This document shows, piece after piece, positions 33,837 through 44,153 of a stretch of 64,000 bases of DNA. The stretch spans positions 62,001-126,000 of the forward strand of contig JACVRA010000192.1 in NCBI GenBank assembly GCA_019828545.1, in the 5' to 3' direction. The stretch's first letter is position 1, and each line of letters starts with the position of its first letter. Source of the stretch: Paracamarosporium sp. OC-R06-R3 (taxonomy: Eukaryota; Ascomycota; Dothideomycetes; Pleosporales; Didymosphaeriaceae). Below the pieces are notes generated by a model that was given only the letters and a program-made list of their open reading frames with translations, was not told the DNA's origin and did not search any database. The position numbers and the translations under genes are program-made.

Positions 33837-36800
33837 ATGGGTGCCATCAAGACTGCTGGAGAGGCCGGTACGTCCCCGCCCAATGACCCCCCGCATGTTC
33901 CCCGGATTCGTGCATCCACCGCCAAAAACCTCCCATCCGAACTTCGGGGCCCATTACTGACTCCGTGTGTCTTCTGCAGTGGCACGCATTGCCCATCTTG
34001 CGAGCGATGTCGTCGTCTCGGTACAGCCCTCGCTCGCCACGCCCTCTGACTTCTCGGCCCATCTGAGGAAGCTCCAGACGGACAAGGCCCAGAGCATTGT
34101 CGCAACCGGGCAGCAGCCAGAGGTACGCCCAGCCGCCTCAATTTAGAATTCCTCGGCTGACCGACTCCTGCAGATTGTTGCTGTGCAGGAGAACGCGGAT
34201 CCGCTTCTCTCGTGCTTCACGCCACTCCGCGCAGGCAAGCTCACTTCGGTCGCCACTTCCTCGTCCATCCTCATCAAGTCAATCCCCCACCTCTACAAGC
34301 TCGCACAGTACCCCGTCGTCATCCATGTCGCAGTGCAGCCCTCATCCTACCCCGACTACTCAGACATCACCTCCATCCGCCAGTGTGGTTTCACATTCCT
34401 GCACTCGGAGACCCTGCAGGAGACGCAAGACATTGCATTGACTGCCCATGCTCTGGCTATCAAGTCAGGCAAGGGTGTCATCCACTTCTTCGCCCCAGGA
34501 ACCACTGCTTTCGCCGACAAGGAGATTCAGGAGGAAGATCAGGAACTGGTACGACGCATCCTCGATGTAAACCGCGCCGCAGACTTCCAGACCTCCAAGA
34601 CTGAAGAGACTGGTCTCTATGCAGACGATGGCAGGAGCGCCACCGTTTCTTTTGCGCGCAGCCAGGGCCCCACCGCAACTCTGGCTCCCGCAACCTCTAC
34701 ACAGAATGGCCAGTCTCTGCCAGTGTCCGAGAGGAACAGCACAAGAGCAGATTCGTCATCAGACTCTTCACGGCGTGAGTCTAGCACAGCAAGCGGCGTA
34801 TCTGCGTCGTCAGCCACAACAGTCGAGTCCTTGGCTTCCAAGCCCGTCTCTTCGGAGGATATCTACCGCTTTGCATCCCAAATCTGGGCCGAGATCAAGG
34901 AAGCAACCGGCCGTGCCTACGACGCCTTCTCTTACACTGGTCCCACCAATGCAGAGGCGGCCATCTTCCTTTTTGGTGCGGATGTAGCAGTCTTCGCCAA
35001 GGAGATCGACACGGTCGACGAGTCGGTTGACTATGCCAACACTGGTGTCATTTCCTTCCGTATGTACCGACCATGGCTCGGTGCTTCTCTCGCACCCCTG
35101 CTGCCCAAGTCCATCAAGCGGATAGCGGTTCTTGAGCAGGTCCGCCGCCAGACTACTCGATGGGGCCCCCTTCTGTTGGACGTCTTGATGTCTCTGAAGT
35201 CTAGCCAAAATTCGCCTCTTGTTGTTGGCTACCAGCTTGGATACATCAACAAGGACACAGTGCAGCAGGCGATGCGCGGCATCTTCCAGAACCTCATGAG
35301 TGAGAAGCCTGTGCAAAATCTCCAAATTGGTAACCTCGATGGCCCAACCGAGAAAAAGTCCAAAGCTGAGCAGCCTAGCCTGGAAAACGCCTACATGAAG
35401 ATCTTGGACCAAGTGTTTGGAGAGAAGCTGCTCATTGCGAATCAGCTTAGCTCGCAACACGCCGGTGTCTCAAACGAAATCTCGTCCAGCCCTGAGTACG
35501 GCTTCGGATCTCTCATCGCACGCAAGGAACACCGCCAGCGATTCATTGATGAGGTCCGCACTGCATCAAAGAGCAACGACTTCATTACAAAGGCACCTCT
35601 AGAGTGGTTGGCCAAGTGGGCTCTGGATGCAGAGGACAGCAACAAGGCCAACTTGCTTGCACAGGAAGTCATTTCCCGCCTCAGCAACGATGGTTCACCT
35701 GCGGCCAACCAACTTCTGTCATCCAAGAAGCTCTTCTACCGAGAGTCGCCCTGGTTGATTGGTTCGGATGCATGGGCGTACGACTTGGGCAACTCCGGTG
35801 TCCACCATGTCCTTGCTTCGGGCGAGAACGTCAATATGCTCATCATCGACTCTACTCCATATTCAGAGCGAGCTGCGGCTGATGCTGCAAGGCGCAAGAA
35901 GGACATTGGTCTCTATGCCATGAACTTCGGCAACGCCTACGTCGCGTCCGTGGCCGCGTACAGCTCGTACACCCAGGTTCTCGAGGCCATGATCGAAGCG
36001 GACAAGTTCGACGGACCTTCAGTCGTTCTTGCCTACCTTCCTTACGAAAAGGAAACGGATTCGCCTTTAACCGTCCTGCAGGAAACCAAGAAGGCGGTAG
36101 ACGTAGGCTACTGGCCTCTTTACCGATGGGACCCACGAGGTGATGAAAAGGGCGAGCCCAACTTCCAACTCGATTCGGAACGGATCAAGAAGGAGTTGGA
36201 GGAGTTCCTGGCCCGTGACAACTACCTGTCACAGCTCATGAAGAGATATCCTGAGTTCTCTGCTAACCTCTCCGGCTCATATGGCACCGAGGTACGGCAG
36301 CTCCAGAAGCGCAAGGCCAAGGATGCATACAGCAAGCTTCTCGAAGGTCTTGCTGGTGACCCGATGACTGTTCTCTTCGCTTCCGACAACGGCAACGCGG
36401 AGAACCTCGCCAAGCGTCTCGCTAGGCGAGGAAAGGCTCGAGGTCTCAAGACTATCTGCATGGCCATGGATGACTACCCTCTTGAGGACCTTTCTGGCGA
36501 GCAGAACGTTGTCCTCCTTACCAGTACTGCTGGTCAGGGTGAGTTCCCTCAGAACGGCCGAACCTTCTGGGAGACCGTCAAGGATTCTACCGATCTGGAC
36601 CTCGCTACTGTTAACTTTGCCGTTTTCGCCCTGGGTGACAGCCACTATTGGCCACGCAAAGAAGACAAGATCTACTACAACAAGCCTGGAAAGGACCTCC
36701 ACGCTCGATTGGTCACTCTAGGTGGCAAGGCCCTGACCGATTGCGGTCTTGGAGATGACCAGGACCCTGACGCATACCAGACCGGCTACGCCGAGTGGGA

Positions 36801-38641
36801 GCCCAAGCTCTGGCAAGCACTAGGTGTTGACAACGTTGAAGGATTGCCCGATGAGCCACCGCCAATTACCAACGAGGACATCAAGGCTGCCTCCAACTAC
36901 CTCCGTGGTACCATTGAGGAGGGTCTGCAGGATACTTCTACTGCGGCCATCTCAGCCGCCGATCAGCAGCTTACCAAGTTCCACGGCACGTACATGCAGG
37001 ATGACCGTGACCTCCGCGATGAGCGCAAGGCACAGGGGCTTGAGCCAGCCTATTCATTCATGATTCGATGCCGACTTCCTGGTGGTGTCGCAACCCCCAA
37101 GCAGTGGCTTCAAATGGACGAGATTAGCACCAAGCTCGGAAACGAGACGATGAAGCTCACCACCCGTCAGACGTTCCAGTTCCACGGAGTCGTCAAGACC
37201 AAGCTCAAGCCTGCTATGCAGGCCATCAACAAGGCGTTGATGACTACCATTGCGGCTTGTGGTGATGTCAACCGTAACGTCATGTGTTCCTCGCTACCCC
37301 AACACTCTTCGTACCACTCTCAAGTTCACGCCGTATCACAGAAGATTAGCGACCACCTGCTGCCGTCGACAACCGCCTACCACGAGATCTGGCTTGAGGA
37401 TGATGAGACCAAGGAGAAGCGCAAGATTGCGGGTGAAGCTGTGCAGGACCACGAGCCGCTCTATGGCCCCGTCTACCTTCCGCGAAAGTTCAAGATCACC
37501 ATTGCTATTCCTCCGCACAACGACACCGACGTTTACGCTCACGATATCGGTCTCATCGCCATTAAGGGTGCCAATGGCAACCTGGAGGGATTCAACGTTC
37601 TCGCTGGTGGTGGCATGGGTGTTACGCACAACAACAAGAAGACTTACCCGCGTACCGGCAGTATGCTCGGTTACGTTCCCGTCGATCAGACCCACATTGT
37701 CTGCGAGAAGATTATGCTCGTCCAGCGCGATAACGGTGACCGTAAGAACCGCAAGCACGCCCGTCTAAAGTACACCATTGATGACATGGGTGTCGATGTC
37801 TTCCGCAGCAAGGTTGAGGAACTTTGGGGCGAGCAATTCGCTGACCCCAAGACTTTCAAGTTCGACTCCAACATCGACACTTTCGGCTGGCAAAAGGACG
37901 AGAATGGTCTCAACCATTTCACCTTCTTCATTGAGAACGGTCGTATCGAGGATACGCCTGACTTTCCCATGAAGTCCGGTCTTGTCGAGGTGGCCAAGGT
38001 GCACAAGGGCGAATTCAGGCTCACCGGCAACCAGCACCTTATCCTTTCCAACGTCAAGGATGAGGATCTCGATAGCATGAAGGAGCTCTTGAAGAAGTAC
38101 AAGCTCGACAACACCAACTTCTCTGGCCTCCGTCTCAGCAGTTCTGCCTGTGTTGCTTTCCCTACTTGCGGTCTTGCAATGGCAGAGTCGGAGCGCTACC
38201 TCCCCGAGCTCATCTCTAAGCTGGAGGGTACGCTGGAAGAGGTTGGCCTGCGACAAGACTCTATCGTCATGCGTATGACGGGTTGCCCTAACGGCTGTGC
38301 GCGACCATGGCTTGCTGAGGTCGCTTTCGTCGGCAAGGCCTACGGCGCGTACAACATGTACCTCGGTGGTGGTTACCACGGACAGCGACTGAACAAGCTA
38401 TACAGGAGCTCGATCAAGGAAGATGAGATTCTGGACATCATGAAGCCGATGATCAAGCAATATGCCGCCGAGAGGGAGCAAGGAGAGCATTTCGGTGACT
38501 TTATCATCCGGAAGGGATACATCCAGGCGACGACGCATGGCACGAACTTCCATGACAACGTGAGTATACCTCATTCTTGACCTGCTTCGACAATGACTAA
38601 CACATGGACAGACTGGTGAAGAGGAATCAGACGGAGAGTAG
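33837..38641 (+). CDS. MET5: Sulfite reductase (NADPH) hemoprotein beta subunit
   Basis: Exons 33837..33867, 33980..34122, 34174..38559 and 38612..38641 give 1529 residues, matching the usual length of fungal Met5. The first ~700 residues form pyruvate:ferredoxin-oxidoreductase-like modules. A flavodoxin domain begins near 789 (MTVLFASDNGNAENLAKRL). The sulfite/nitrite reductase half-domains follow, with RQTFQFHG and GGMGV. The 4Fe-4S/siroheme ligands are Cys1384 and Cys1390 (ACVAFPTCG) and Cys1429 and Cys1433 (TGCPNGCA), the canonical C-x5-C and C-x3-C. The last intron lies eight codons before the stop, giving the acidic end TGEEESDGE. With the alpha subunit (Met10) it reduces sulfite to sulfide for cysteine and methionine synthesis. 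Confidence 0.96.
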
Positions 38642-38752
38642 ATGCTGCCTGGGTTTTGGTACCTGATACCCGCTCATTGAGTTCGCTTGTATATATGGCT
38701 TAGCTGGCATTTGATTGATTGACGATTTATGTGGTTCTGCATGTCGATTAGG

Positions 38753-38913
38753 TATGGCATTTATCGACCTGGCGTTCTTGGGCCATATGAAAATCTGAAC
38801 TATCTCAGTCTGTTGTTCTCTGCAGTGCACGAAGTGTTTCGTTGGGGTCGTGAAGTTAGCTATTATTATCCCTGCATTTGTTGCTACGTGTCTAAACTGG
38901 GCCTTGTTTAGCA
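38753..38913 (+). repeat. 160-bp dispersed direct repeat, copy A
   Basis: This segment aligns over its whole length with 41619..41777 in the same orientation; both begin TATGGCATTTATCGACCTGG and end TTTAGCA. By eye the copies agree at roughly four of five positions, with many G/A and C/T differences. No clear terminal inverted repeats or target-site duplications are visible. It lies about 110 bp after the MET5 stop. Confidence 0.85.
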
Positions 38914-39298
38914 GCTACGTCCAATTAGATTGACTTCTGGTCTAGTCTAGGTAGAAGGGAAGGGAAGGGACGTCGCGGTGAGGCTTGATTTACCTTATTA
39001 GTAGTAGATAAATAAGTACCAGATTGTATTGGAGCGTACAACGCTTGGAGGCGCTGACAAAAACAAACAAACTCACATACCCGGAAGTATCGAAAAGGAA
39101 ACCTTGCGTCAAAATCGAAGAGCAAGAAACACACTGAAACGTATAATACTGGGAAGGAATTGTTTTTGTTTTTACTTTGGGTGGTGATGTGCTGTGTACA
39201 CTGCTTATATATGGCTGAGCGGATGGGAAGCTTTCTTTTTCTCTGGGTTACGTAACTTACATATTTATGCGCGAAAGGTATAGCGATGGTTAGCCAAT

Positions 39299-39610
39299 GT
39301 GGGAATTTTCCCAGAGTGGCAAGCCCACGTCTTCCGGCATTGCGGCATTGATCTGGATGCTGAGACAAAGGGGGAAGACTGGAACGAGATGGCTGATATA
39401 TGGGAAGCGCACTGCAAGCACTGTACTCTATCAACGTGGGTCGAGTGGGGCACGGACAAGCAAGATTTCGCTCGTATAAGTACCGGATTTGCTTCTGTCC
39501 ATCGGGGAGATCTCCTCTGGCTGTTGTTCGTATCCGCCCTGGTGGGTCGATTCAGCCATAATCCGGACTACCTATTTGCACGCACTTGCACAAGTACCGA
39601 CGACTCTTAA
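39299..39610 (+). other. Open fragment with protein-like composition, no ATG
   Basis: A 103-codon frame beginning at a GTG, with a stop shortly upstream. The first half reads like real protein (EWQAHVFRHCGIDLDAETKG, then MADIWEAHCKHC), rich in Trp, His and acidic residues; the second half is less convincing. I recognise no family. It may be a remnant of a gene or the exon of an unrecognised one. Confidence 0.2.
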
Positions 39611-40484
39611 GGGACGAAAGGTTTCTATAGGTATTTGTCTATCGACGGTTTTTTGTACCTTGTTCTTAGAGGATTGGCGTTTCGCAAGGAATGCCCATTA
39701 AGCCTGGGCAGACGTCTACACGACTATCCGCGTCACAGAAGCTTCGTTCGAGCAACCGCAAGGCGCTCCTCTCAATGGGAAGATTGCCAGGTACTTCCAT
39801 CCGGCTGGTAGCGTCACGTGTAGGCACGAATACGAACGTGGCATGTAATCACTAACTAACCTCTTTTCGAAAGACCAGACGAATTCCATGTCTCCATCCG
39901 ATAATTCTGGTCAGGCGTACTATCTTGAAGCACTTGCGGATGACGAAGGAGATGGAGATGTGGATGAAGCCTGTGGACATGATGTTGAGGATGACCAACT
40001 GCTGGATAGGGTTCTTGATACATGGGACCCACCCAAGAGATCGTAGGTGGGTTGGGTTCTAGCATCAACACTTAAAGACAGCAATTGCAGCTGGGGGATT
40101 AGATACGAGTTAGAGGGATACTATAGGTACATATTGAAGAAAATGTTTGAGTCTTTGGTGAAGTTATGCACATGGGTAATGCCCCACGCACACGCCACTC
40201 ACACGCCACTCACTAGTAGTGCTCTAGTGCAAATTGTTTAGTTAGTTCTAAATAGGTACCTGTCAGACAATCAATGGGCGACTATAAAATGAAGATCTGA
40301 TGGTCATTAAGTGCTTAGCGAAGGAATCGACATGCAATCATTGGTATTAGTCTAACGACTACTGGGTAATAAGCTCATCTACCACATAGGTAAATTTTGA
40401 TGAGCTAGAAAGCATGCAAAGACATTCACCGGGACGGCAAACACTCGCAATGTAGACACCTGCCCTACGCCAAGATACCCCAGT

Positions 40485-41354
40485 TTACTCTTCATCATCT
40501 TCACCCTCGTCATCAGCCGCACCGGCCGCAGCCTTAGCCTTCTTCCTGCGAACGCGACCTGGACGACCTCCGCCAAATGGTGAAGTAAGCGCGAAATCGA
40601 TGTGCTTCTGCGACTCGAGCCTAACTAGGAAGGACGGCACGTTGACGATCTGCTTGCCCACGCGGATGTGGCGTTGCTAGACCACATTTAGTATTTGCTG
40701 ACGCTGACAGGTATACGGGAAACCGTAACGAACCTTGATGAGGACACGCGCGTGATGGATGGACTTTGCGAGTCCGAGCTTGTAGACCTGGGTTTGAAGA
40801 CGGCGCTCGAGGAAATCTTCGGCACGGAGGGAGAGGACGTAATCGAGCCTAGATAGTAATAGAATCAGCAATTGTCTGGCTCCAAAGACTACGGCAACCT
40901 ACTTCATGCGCGACTCGTCTAGAACGCCGAGGCGAACAAGACGGCGAATGAGCGCATTACCTTCGAATAGACGGCGGGGGTTCTTGTCATCGAGTGTGAG
41001 GAGATCACTATTTGTTCGTCAGACAATTGAGAATGTTGATCAAGAGGTGTCAGCCAAACCGTGCTGCGCGTCGAATCTTCGACAGAGCGAGCTGGACGCG
41101 CCAGACTTCGCGCTTGTTACGCAAGCCGTATTCTCCGAGAATCTTCAATTCAGCATCGCTACGTGAGTCAGCGCGGGTATCACGACTTCAGCAGAGACAA
41201 GCTCGTGCTACAGTGGCCGAACATACAGACGCGCACTCTCATACGGACGTGTAGGGACCTAAGACTTGTTAACATCCTGGCCGGCGAGCAGTTACATCAA
41301 AGGGATGTATGGAGATCATACCTTGTAGGTCTTGCTGTACGAACGGGGAGCCAT
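40485..41354 (-). CDS. RPS9: 40S ribosomal protein S9 (uS4)
   Basis: Six exons (41354..41322, 41258..41227, 41158..41060, 41007..40903, 40848..40734, 40676..40485) add to 576 nt and 191 residues, the normal length. The spliced protein reads [21 protein letters not shown] and includes [40 protein letters not shown], the S4 RNA-binding segment ([36 protein letters not shown]) and a C-terminal basic then acidic tail. It binds 18S rRNA and is needed for small-subunit assembly. Five introns of 52-68 bp in so small a gene is high but usual for filamentous ascomycete ribosomal genes. A TCACGTGA palindrome lies 128 bp upstream. Two copies of a 160-bp repeat bracket the locus. Confidence 0.95.
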
Positions 41355-41481
41355 CGCTGAATTCGAGATGCCGGCAACGAGGTTGAGGAACGAAAGAGCT
41401 TTTTGAGAGAAATGTGTGAGATATCCGGCGGTCGGTCTTAGTTTGCTCCGATAAGCGAGCGATAAGCGAACGGCAACGGAG

Positions 41482-41489
41482 TCACGTGA
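41482..41489. promoter_or_regulatory. E-box TCACGTGA in the RPS9 promoter
   Basis: A perfect 8-bp palindrome 128 bp upstream of the S9 start codon. Cbf1-type bHLH factors bind CACGTG, and Cbf1 controls ribosomal genes in some ascomycetes. Binding here is inferred from position only. Confidence 0.4.
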
Positions 41490-41618
41490 AGCTTGGGTTC
41501 CGGCTGCTAAGACTAAAAATCATTCTCCACCATGCCTAATGGATCATTATTTACAATACTATCTAATACTGTGTGCATGTGCAGCTCTGTAGCTACGTTA
41601 CCAGCCAATGTTCGTGCA

Positions 41619-41777
41619 TATGGCATTTATCGACCTGGCGTTTTCGGGCCATATGAAAGTGGAAAATCTCAGTCCGTTGTTCTCTGCAGTGCACAAAGTA
41701 TTTCGTTAAAGTCGTGAAGTTGACTATTATAGTCCTTGCGTTCGTTGCTACTCGCTTAAACTGGTACTTTTTTAGCA
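41619..41777 (+). repeat. 160-bp dispersed direct repeat, copy B
   Basis: Second copy of the repeat described at 38753..38913, same orientation, about 265 bp upstream of the S9 start. Conserved stretches include ATCGACCTGGCGTT, GGCCATATGAAA and GTTGTTCTCTGCAGTGCAC. The 3' end of the copy has a T-run before AGCA that copy A lacks. Confidence 0.85.
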
Positions 41778-42035
41778 TCTGACGAGCTGGGGCGTTGGCT
41801 AGTCGTAGAAAGAGCTTCCCCGAAGCCCCACACGCCTAGAAGTACGAAAAACAAAATCTTTCAAAGGCCAAAGAGAGCAAGGAAGCAAATGGAAAATAAT
41901 GTATGATAGCAGGGAATTCTTTAGGCTTCCTGAAGCTCCGCTACAAACGCCCGGTTCCCAGATCCCATTTCTACAATTCCCAAACTCTATCGATCCATAA
42001 CCTACAAGCTAAGTAAAACAACAATCCACTAATGT

Positions 42036-44153
42036 CTACCTCGCATCGAGCTTGAGGTAGTTGGTCACTTTTCTAATGTGTTGATACCTGAAGGTGCCTT
42101 GGCCGGGAATATCGTCTCCCGTCTCGCCTCTGGCAATTGGATCGAGTGGCTTGCCGTTTTGTTTCCAGGCCACATAGATACTACCTCCGCCATCCATGTT
42201 AAGGATCGTCTTGATGGCTGTCACATGCTGCATATACCTCATAAACGTTCTAATGATATGCCTCATTCTATTGAGATCGACACCATCATCTCTTTTGTGG
42301 GCTATGTACGCAAAGAGGTATTTGTCGCCGTTCCGGAGCTCGACGTAGACAAGGCGCTCGTTGGGCTCGCTCGCGTGCGCAAGGCTACCAGCCTTCTTTG
42401 CAACATCGGTTCTTATCTTCGCAGCTTTATTTTCCCAATACTTCCATCTGGGTTCGGAAAAATCCAAGTCAGCATCGAGCTTCGGCCCGGTGCAGAAGAA
42501 GTCTCTGCTTTCTTGTCTATGCCCCAGGTACGCATAGTCATTTTGATATTCCCGCGGAATAGGATATGCGTTCATGGTATGGCTAGCTTTCCCGATCGGG
42601 GGCTGCATCCCCTCGTCCATGTAAAAAAAGCCACCGTTGCTGAGAATGTAGTTGCCCATTTCGTGGGACCAGTCTTCATCAGGATCAGACCCGCCCGATG
42701 GTTTACCCAAGACTTCAATGTTGCCTTTCTTCACCCTGATGACGTCCAATTTACCATTGGTCGTCATCTCGTGAAGAATCTTTTTGGCTGCGGTCAGAGA
42801 TTCGTCCCCTGGTCTTGCTCTTATCGCCTCGTCGAGACTATGTGACCAAGCACCTTTCTTCTGGAACATCCAATGCTTGGTCTTCGGTTCGAGTAACTTG
42901 TGTGTGAACCATTCTCTAATGTCAGGTGCGCATCCACCTCCTCCTGCGCCAGCGGGAGAAGCTGGAGATACCGGAGAGCCTGGAGATACAGGGGGCGATG
43001 CTCCTGGTGAGGTTGGAGAGGCCGGGCGTTTTGTGCGAGGAAGAATTATTCCGGCTACGACTTCCGGGAGAAGACTATCCACGACATCGCGAACCGCTTT
43101 CTTGCCGCCCTTCTTCGTGCCAGCTCCGGCGGTGCCTGGCTTCTTGATAGGACAAGCTTTAGGGGGGCATTTTCCGCCATTCTTCTTCCTCTCTGCAGCG
43201 GTACACGTGGGACATTTTCCACCATTGGCCTTTTTCTCTGCAGTGGTACATGTAGGGGGGCATACACCGCCATTCCTCTTCTTCACTGCGGCCGAACATA
43301 TAGGAGGGCACCTGCCACCGTTGGCTTTCTTCTGTGCCGCGGTACATGTAGCATTGCCGCACTTGCCAGCCTTCTTCATCACGGCCGTACATTTAAAAGT
43401 CTTCGGAGTCTTGGGTTTCTTTAGAGTCTTGGGTGTCTTGTGAGTCTTCGGCCTTTTAGGACTCTTTGGCCTGGTGGGCTTTGGTCGTCTGGTCCTACTG
43501 GTTCGTCCACCTCGAGAACGTCGTGCCTCTAGAGATTGAGGCGAGTCCTCATGCTCCCAGATGCTGCTAAAACCCCCATCGTCGAATTCGTGCTCGTCAA
43601 TGTCAATACTTCGTGTCTCTAGGTGTTCCTGTTCAGCTGACGAAGTCTTATTACCTGCAGGCGTAAAGTCTTCTTCCTCTTCGTCTTCCTCTTCTTCGTC
43701 TTCCTCTTCGTCTTCGTCTTCGTCTTCGTCTTCGTCTTCGTCCTCACCCTCATTCTCGACCGGGTCCTTTGGCTCGCCCTCGTCCGGAACTTTGCGACCC
43801 TCGCTGTCGACCGCATAAACTTCGTACAATGCCTCAGGGGCCTGGGAAATACCTCCCTGAACACCCTTGCTTGTCAGACAATCGTCAATGATGGATTTAA
43901 ATTGCGCAAGGCAATCAGCTTCAGGTAGCTCGACACCAAGCCTGGTAACCGAAAACATGACCTCCCTGCAGTGCGCCACAGCTGGACTGTTGCTTCCTGG
44001 AGCCTCGCAGAAGTATTCCAGGCAAAGCTCAACTTTTTCAGCAACATACTTCATTCTAGCATCAGGCTTGGAGTCACAAATGACATTTCCAAGCGCTCCA
44101 GTAACCTGGAGGCTGAGTGCCACCCCAAGAATGGGAAGCAAACCGACACGCAT
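42036..44153 (-). CDS. Modular secreted protein with Cys repeats and NAGPA-like domain
   Basis: An intronless 705-residue protein. Residues 1-21 are a signal peptide. Residues 22-100 carry six Cys (26, 44, 49, 62, 81, 92), likely a small disulfide domain. An almost pure Glu/Asp tract runs 136-161. A Lys/Arg/Pro/Thr-rich stretch (211-254) with dibasic sites follows. Residues 255-335 are tandem ~16-residue units of the form C-T-A-A-x-K-K-x-N-G-G-x-C-P-P. A Pro/Ser linker (372-405) leads to a globular C-terminal domain (408-705). There SNGGFF (505-510) and LNMDGGGS (651-658) match the early NGGFF and late DGGGS signatures of phosphodiester glycosidases of the NAGPA/DUF2233 type. The family call rests on these motifs and their order. 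The architecture as a whole is unfamiliar; an extracellular enzyme or effector is inference. Confidence 0.8.
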   Translation of the reverse strand: MRVGLLPILGVALSLQVTGALGNVICDSKPDARMKYVAEKVELCLEYFCEAPGSNSPAVAHCREVMFSVTRLGVELPEADCLAQFKSIIDDCLTSKGVQGGISQAPEALYEVYAVDSEGRKVPDEGEPKDPVENEGEDEDEDEDEDEDEEEDEEEEDEEEEDFTPAGNKTSSAEQEHLETRSIDIDEHEFDDGGFSSIWEHEDSPQSLEARRSRGGRTSRTRRPKPTRPKSPKRPKTHKTPKTLKKPKTPKTFKCTAVMKKAGKCGNATCTAAQKKANGGRCPPICSAAVKKRNGGVCPPTCTTAEKKANGGKCPTCTAAERKKNGGKCPPKACPIKKPGTAGAGTKKGGKKAVRDVVDSLLPEVVAGIILPRTKRPASPTSPGASPPVSPGSPVSPASPAGAGGGGCAPDIREWFTHKLLEPKTKHWMFQKKGAWSHSLDEAIRARPGDESLTAAKKILHEMTTNGKLDVIRVKKGNIEVLGKPSGGSDPDEDWSHEMGNYILSNGGFFYMDEGMQPPIGKASHTMNAYPIPREYQNDYAYLGHRQESRDFFCTGPKLDADLDFSEPRWKYWENKAAKIRTDVAKKAGSLAHASEPNERLVYVELRNGDKYLFAYIAHKRDDGVDLNRMRHIIRTFMRYMQHVTAIKTILNMDGGGSIYVAWKQNGKPLDPIARGETGDDIPGQGTFRYQHIRKVTNYLKLDAR
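43672..43745 (-). repeat. GAN/GAR triplet tract coding the acidic run
   Basis: A run of CTT, CGT and CCT triplets on + (GAG, GAC and GAA codons on -) codes the Glu/Asp run of the secreted protein. The regular GTCTTC hexamers at 43705..43740 look prone to slippage, so run length may vary between strains. Confidence 0.8.

Larger units (their letters stand above)
38642..40484. other. Intergenic region after MET5
   Basis: Holds one copy of the 160-bp repeat (38753..38913), an open fragment at 39299..39610 and otherwise no coding signal. The MET5 terminator and the S9 terminator must lie at its two ends. Confidence 0.4.
41355..42035. other. Upstream region of RPS9, with repeat copy B
   Basis: Contains the S9 promoter, with GATA-like GATAAGCGA repeats near 41450 and an E-box at 41482, then repeat copy B and the 3' flank of the 42.0-kb gene. 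No coding signal. Confidence 0.45.

Noticed and set aside
33868..33979. Initiation of MET5 at a later codon in the main exon
   Set aside because: Without the two small 5' exons the protein lacks its conserved first 58 residues. The ATG at 33837, both intron signals and phase support the longer form.
42784..43443. 219-codon frame antisense to the modular secreted protein
   Set aside because: It mirrors the Cys and Gly/Pro repeats of the sense gene in the opposite strand. The sense strand has a signal peptide and domain motifs; this one has none.
43561..43818. Poly-Ser frame on the plus strand
   Set aside because: Antisense reading of the Glu/Asp codon tract.
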